Source: Glandiceps talaboti (taxonomy: Eukaryota; Hemichordata; Enteropneusta; Spengelidae). Taken from it: a stretch of 64,000 bases of DNA. This document shows positions 59,170 to 64,000 of this stretch, in pieces. The notes below the pieces were generated by a model, which was not told the origin of the DNA, did no database searches, and saw nothing but the letters and a program-made list of their open reading frames with translations. The position numbers and the translations under genes are program-made. Numbering within the stretch: position 1 is the stretch's first letter; every line of letters begins with the position of its first letter. Location of the stretch: NCBI RefSeq assembly GCF_964340395.1, contig NC_135555.1, positions 26,792,725 through 26,856,724 of the forward strand. The letters run 5' to 3'.

Positions 59170-59945
59170 TTCATCCAATTTGATACAATGAGTATAACTG
59201 GACTAACATCAAGTCTGTGCTTTCGAATACAAATTTCAATAGTGTCTTTAGCTTCCTTGAATGCTAATTGGGCCTGGGCAATGTTTAAGATTAACCTTTT
59301 TGATGTTTACATTCCTAAAGTTAAAATCAAGGATGCCTCATACATGGGTTGGATTGACGCAGAATACAGACATTTACAAAACAGTAAAGAAACTGCATGG
59401 AGACGTGCAAAGAAAAGAAATCAACCACAACATCGGGAAAATTTTCATAAGATTAGCAATAGGCTGAAAAATTTGCTGACGACTAAATTCAGTGCAGTAC
59501 ACCAATAATTTTGGGATCACAATTATTGACAACCCAAAACGTTTTTTGGTCATTTATCAGGTCCAAAACTCAGCTCTAAAACTCTCCCAAGTGTTATAGC
59601 CACGCATGGTTCAGCCTGCATGGTTAAAGACAAGGCCAACCTCTTTAACAACTACTTCTACTTTTTATTACAAAGCAGCAGGATTATTGCAATCTACCAA
59701 AGATCCCAATCAAGGATAACAAATGTCTAGGCAACATCCGGGTTACTGAAGATAAGGTTCTTGAAATTTTGGCTATAGGTACAGATGGCTTAGGACCAAA
59801 ATTCACAAAATTTGCACTAAATGATTTGCTAAACCATCATTAATACAATGTATGTTTCAATTTCCATCTTACTCACTCAGAACAGGAACCATACCTGATG
59901 ACTGGCTATCAGCTAACGTACATGTACATTTGTAGTTCCTATCCA
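59170..59945 (+). pseudogene. Degenerate non-LTR retrotransposon ORF2, pre-RT and N-terminal RT region
   Basis: Pieces in two or more frames read YNWTNIKSVLSNTNFNSV, then LFDVYIPKVKIKDASYMGWI, DAEYRHLQNSKETAWRRAKK and RLKNLLTTKFSA. Further on come NPKRF, GLGPKFTKFALNDLL and YSLRTGTIPDDWLSANVHV. This order (IP.K..K.A..P.W., K..A.R..K, NPK.FW, DG....F..., TG..P..W..A.V) is the usual layout leading into the reverse transcriptase of CR1/Jockey-type LINEs. The 106-residue ORF at 59188-59508 is the longest surviving piece. Several stops and frame changes follow it, so it is inactive. Right after it the sequence changes to another repeat (59950). Confidence 0.75.
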
Positions 59946-59949
59946 TAAA

Positions 59950-60037
59950 CCAGAGATGAACTGAAAATGCTATATCTTTGTATGATCTGTAGATGTAGCA
60001 AGTTTCATTTAATTTGGTGCAGCTATTCTGCATGTGT
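59950..60037 (+). repeat. Dispersed repeat fragment preceding the 45-bp array
   Basis: accagagatgaactgaaaatg matches 53142-53160, followed by gcaagtttcatttaatttgg of the same family. Confidence 0.65.
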
Positions 60038-60325
60038 AGCCCCATTTATAAAATCACTAATTATGCCCATTACAATGCATCTAGCCCCATTTATAAAATC
60101 ACTAATTATGCCCATTACAATGCATCTAGCCCCATTTATAAAATCACTAATTATGCCCATTACAATGCATCTAGCCCCATTTATAAAATCACTAATTATG
60201 CCCATTACAATGCATCTAGCCCCATTTATAAAATCACTAATTATGCCCATTACAATACATCTTTTCCTAGTTTCCATGCCCATTACAATGCATCTTTTCC
60301 TAGTTTCCATACACATTACATGTAT
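60038..60325 (+). repeat. 45-bp minisatellite, 5 copies, plus a 33-bp derivative twice
   Basis: Units at 60038, 60083, 60128, 60173 and 60218: agccccatttataaaatcac plus taattatgcccattacaatg and catct. From 60263 a shorter unit, cttttcctagtttccatgcc plus cattacaatgcat, shares its right half. The 45-bp length is divisible by three, so ORFs stay open on both strands (60014-60355, 59967-60488, 60023-60316 minus) without being genes. Confidence 0.95.
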
Positions 60326-62178
60326 TTCAGAAATACAATTGTTTATTATAAATGAATATTGTATAGTCTGTCAAGGATTTTACTATGTGCATTTGTTTCC
60401 CAAATTATGTCTCAGAATGCTTCTATCAGAATACAATAAAATGTCGATAATATCGTTAATATTGACGTATTTAGCCAACTATATATGAAAGGGGTAAAAT
60501 TACACTAGTTTCTGTGATCACGCAGGTTCACTCACTGCGAGTGAGTCTCATTTAAATCTACTCATCTAGGATAACCAATATTTGATGGGGTTAAAGAGTA
60601 TGACGTAAGAATGGGTTTGTTGAACATTTACATTAAGGGCCGATAAACTGGTACTATACAGAGTATTAATACAAGTACGGGTATGAATGCAGTCCTCTCG
60701 GCATTCTTAACTCGTGCGCCCAGAGACACTGTGCTAAAAGGCCGTACTTATTTAGCGTTCAGCCAAGGTTCAGTTCCTTGTAAAATCAAGAGTATGGTAA
60801 ACAACACTTTAAGAACTACAAGTTGTGAATGGAATTAAGATTATCTCGAGTGAACTCGCTTGAATCAGCCAATCTTGGCTTGTTGTAACCATGGCTCTAA
60901 ATATTGAGATAATCCACGTGTGGTAACCTACTTCGGTACTTGCTACAAACTCACGATTGTATCGGACGCCCAGTCTGACGGTACAACAAATCCATGCTCT
61001 CACAAACCCTGCTTGACACTTTGAGGCAAGATTTATTGATCATTATTTTATGTTCATACATGTATCAATCAAATCTTGTTTGTAGGATGGCAAAAATAAA
61101 ATTGCAGCAACAAGAACCCAACTTGACCAAGTCAGTTTTCAGTGTACGTACTAGTCTCTTGCCAAGGAATTGTATATCACGTGGTATGTAAGGGACAATC
61201 TGATTGGTTGTAGTGTTTCCATACAAAATGAATAAATTAGTTACGCCATAAGTACAGATATTGTATATCAATGCATCCATGGCCAGTAGGGACCGGCTCG
61301 TTAAGAGTGGTACTGTAAAACAGTCGTGGTTTGCAACGATGTGATGTGACTACTGATATGGTTTTGTTGTCATCTTATTTGAGATTTAAAGAAACAGATC
61401 AATTATTTATGCAATGACTTTGACTGGTTTTTATTTTTCTTCATTCCATTTGTTAGTTGTGCTCTTAGTTTTGGTCGTTGACTATCCTGAAACTTACTGA
61501 TAACTGTCTTTGTAGACTCAAACTGCTTAGAACCACTGAGGGCATTAGCATGAATTGTGTATGCATAAACCTAGTCTAGTTTCATGACGGACAGTATACA
61601 CACTTTTACCATCTAGTCAAGGTGTCAAGTGTGTTTGAACGTCATGGTGAGTGAACAACAAAGGCGGATGTCAGTAGTAATCCATCACAGGCTGTTATCA
61701 TTGCTCATTAAAACATTTAATACAGCTGTTGTGACCATGTTTTGACTATCGCGGGAATTCAGCACTTAATGATATGCAAATGTCCAACTCCTCCTCCAGT
61801 TTGTTTAAACTAAGATCACATTGGGATGCCAGGATGTCATCATGTTTAAATGAACCATGTGGGAGGGAGCACACAATTACAAATGTATGCGCAATTGTTG
61901 GGGACCTTGACTGGACAGTAAAAATGTGCATACTAGCTGTCCTTCATGGAACTAGACTAGCGTAAACCATAGGTGACATGGATGTCAGCACTTTTCCACA
62001 TGGTAACTAAAGGAAATATAAACATACAATATAAGTGACACAATTACACAAAACAAATTAAAAGTGGGTTCAACTGGGTTGAATATGTTGAAGTAATCAA
62101 TTTTGAAAGTAGCCATCATTTTTTAGGGGAGGGGCAAATACACAAAATTGTGTATGCATTTAGCCCAGGCAGCATATA
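60326..62178. other. No recognised gene
   Basis: Comparatively repeat-poor and somewhat GC-richer at 60500-61010. Could include 5' flank or promoter of a gene, but no supporting exon was found. ORFs at 60809-61003 (minus), 60994-61191 and 61774-61965 lack motifs. Confidence 0.35.
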
Positions 62179-63673
62179 GGTTCTATCGAATATAGCATGT
62201 GACATTCACAATAACCCCCAGTAGCCAGCAAACAAGTTAGGTTCTATCGAATAGTGTATATAGCATGTGACATTCACAATAACCCCCAGTAGCCAGCAAA
62301 CAAGTTAGGTTCTATCGAACAGTGCATATAGCATGTGACATTCACAATAACCCCCAGTAGCCAGCAAACAAGTTAGGTTCTATCGAATAGTGTATATAGC
62401 ATGTGACATTCACAATAACCCCCAGTAGCCAGCAAACAAGTTAGGTTCTATGGAATAGTGGATATAGCATGTGACATTCACAATAACCCCCAGTAGCCAG
62501 CAAACAAGTTAGGTTCTATCGAATAGTGCATATAGCATGTGACATTCACAATACCCCCCAGTAGCCAGCAAACAAGTTAGGTTCTATCGAATAGTGTATA
62601 TAGCATGTGACATTCACAATAACCCCCAGTAGCCAGCAAACAAGTTAGGTTCTATCGAATAGTGTATATAGCATGTGACATTCACAATAACCCCCAGTAG
62701 CCAGCAAACAAGTTAGGTTCTATCGAATAGTGCATATAGCATGTGACATTCACAATAACCCCCAGTAGCCAGCAAACAAGTTAGGTTCTATCGAATAGTG
62801 CATATAGCATGTGACATTCACAATAACCCCCAGTAGCCAGCAAACAAGTTAGGTTCTATCGAATAGTGCATATAGCATGTGACATTCACAATAACCTCCA
62901 GTAGCCAGCAAACAAGTTAGGTTCTATGGAATAGTGCATATAGCATGTGACATTCACAATAACCCCCAGTAGCCAGCAAACAAGTTAGGTTCTATAGAAT
63001 AGTGCATATAGCATGTGACATTCACAATAACCCCCAGTAGCCAGCAAACAAGTTAGGTTCTATCTAATAGTGCATATAGCATGTGACATTCACAATAACC
63101 CCCAGTAGCCAGCAAACAATTTAGGTTCTATCGAATAGTGCATATAGCATGTGACATTCACAATAACCCCCAGGAGCCAGCAAACAAGTTAGGTTCTATC
63201 GAATAGTGCATATAGCATGTGACATTCACAATAACACCCAGTAGCCAGCAAACAAGTTAGGTTCTATCGAATAGTGCATATAGCATGTGACATTCACACA
63301 ATAACCCCCAGTAGCCAGCAAACAAGTTAGGTTCTATCGAATAGTGCATATAGCATGTGACATTCACACAATAACCCCCAGTAGCCAGCAAACAAGTTAG
63401 GTTCTATCGAATAGTGCATATTGCATGTGACATTCACAATAACCCCCAGTAGCCAGCAAACAAGTTAGGTTCTATCGAATAGTGCATATTGCATGTGACA
63501 TTCACAATAACCTCCAGTAGCCAGCAAACAAGTTAGGTTCTATCGAATAGTGCATATAGCATGTGACATTCACAATAACCCCCAGTAGCCAGCAAACAAG
63601 TTACTAGGTTCTATCGAATAGTGCATATAGCATGTGACATTCACAATAACCCCCAGTAGCCAGCAAACAAGTT
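62179..63673 (+). repeat. 68-bp minisatellite, about 22 copies
   Basis: Unit ggttctatcgaatagtgcat followed by atagcatgtgacattcacaa, taacccccagtagccagcaa and acaagtta. The first copy is 7 bases short. Two neighbouring units carry an extra CA (cattcacaca) near 63296 and 63366. Confidence 0.97.
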
Positions 63674-63720
63674 TGTTGGGTTTTAAACAGTGAATACATT
63701 AGTGTATAATGGAAAAATAA

Positions 63721-64000
63721 TAGCAACCCACAACCCGCACAATAGATACACTCCCAGGCCCACAGTGGTCCACAGCCTGCAATCCGCACAATAGATAAAC
63801 ACTCCCAGGCCAACAGTGGCCCACAGCCTACAACCTCCACAATAGATACACTCCCGGGCCTACAGTGTCCCACAGCCTACAACCTCAACAATAGATACAC
63901 TCCCAGGCTACAGTGTCCCACAGCCTACAACCTCCACAATAGATACACTTCCGGGCCTACAGTGTCCCACAGCCTACAACCTCCACAATAGATACACTCC
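63721..64000 (+). repeat. 49-bp minisatellite, at least 5 copies, continues past the window
   Basis: Unit cccacagcctacaacctcca followed by caatagatacactcccaggc and ctacagtgt. The first copies are more diverged. Confidence 0.94.

Noticed and set aside
59967-60488. 173-codon plus-strand and 97-codon minus-strand ORFs
   Set aside because: Open in both directions only because the 45-bp unit is divisible by three.

Overview
This is animal nuclear DNA, AT-rich and very repeat-dense. It has GT-AG introns of 14-20 kb, interspersed DNA transposons and non-LTR retrotransposon debris, many minisatellites, and no compact operons. The repeat style (GGAC-microsatellite elements, many young minisatellites, hAT relics) resembles marine invertebrate genomes. 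I cannot fix the phylum from the sequence alone.

One conventional protein-coding gene is supported. It lies on the minus strand and is visible as three consecutive coding exons: 43261-43461, 22497-22983 and 7980-8219. Splice phases agree (0, then 1, then open at phase 1), giving 309 codons. The protein resembles the N-terminal part of the ARHGEF40(Solo)/PLEKHG4/KIAA1755 family: LYPPF, EGWPLC, GDFYLQL and FTMEWL motifs, then the start of the SEC14-like region. The start codon exon (above 43461) and the spectrin-like, DH and PH part (below position 1) are not identified here. Most of the window is therefore intron of this gene.

Roughly a quarter of the window (about 17 kb, estimated by adding spans) is tandem array: 55 bp (831-2989), 29/30 bp (10558-12929), 36 bp (14456-17212, interrupted), 82 bp (23160-23985), 37 bp (25457-30302, about 131 copies), 88 bp (35973-36770), 42 bp (44117-45055, interrupted), 44 bp (45353-47945), 45 bp (60038-60262), 68 bp (62179-63673) and 49 bp (63721-end). 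Almost every long reading frame in the window comes from these arrays.

The remainder is layered transposon archaeology that can be dated by nesting. Two copies of one hAT-like family (19145-20708 and, inverted, 33684-35431) carry perfect 8-bp target duplications. The second copy is split by a 964-bp foldback element with a 5-bp duplication. Another hAT-like element (54818-56999) has 18-bp inverted ends and an 8-bp duplication. A 2-kb element (14681-16708) split the 36-bp array and was itself invaded by a member of a six-copy family. That family has a GC-rich 3' hairpin, internal tandem units and a GGAC microsatellite, an architecture like non-autonomous Helentrons. Non-LTR reverse transcriptase remnants lie at 1-485 (minus) and about 59170-59945 (plus).

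I see no bacterial system, CRISPR array, or rRNA/tRNA gene. The most interesting structure is the repeated link between transposon ends and newborn minisatellites.
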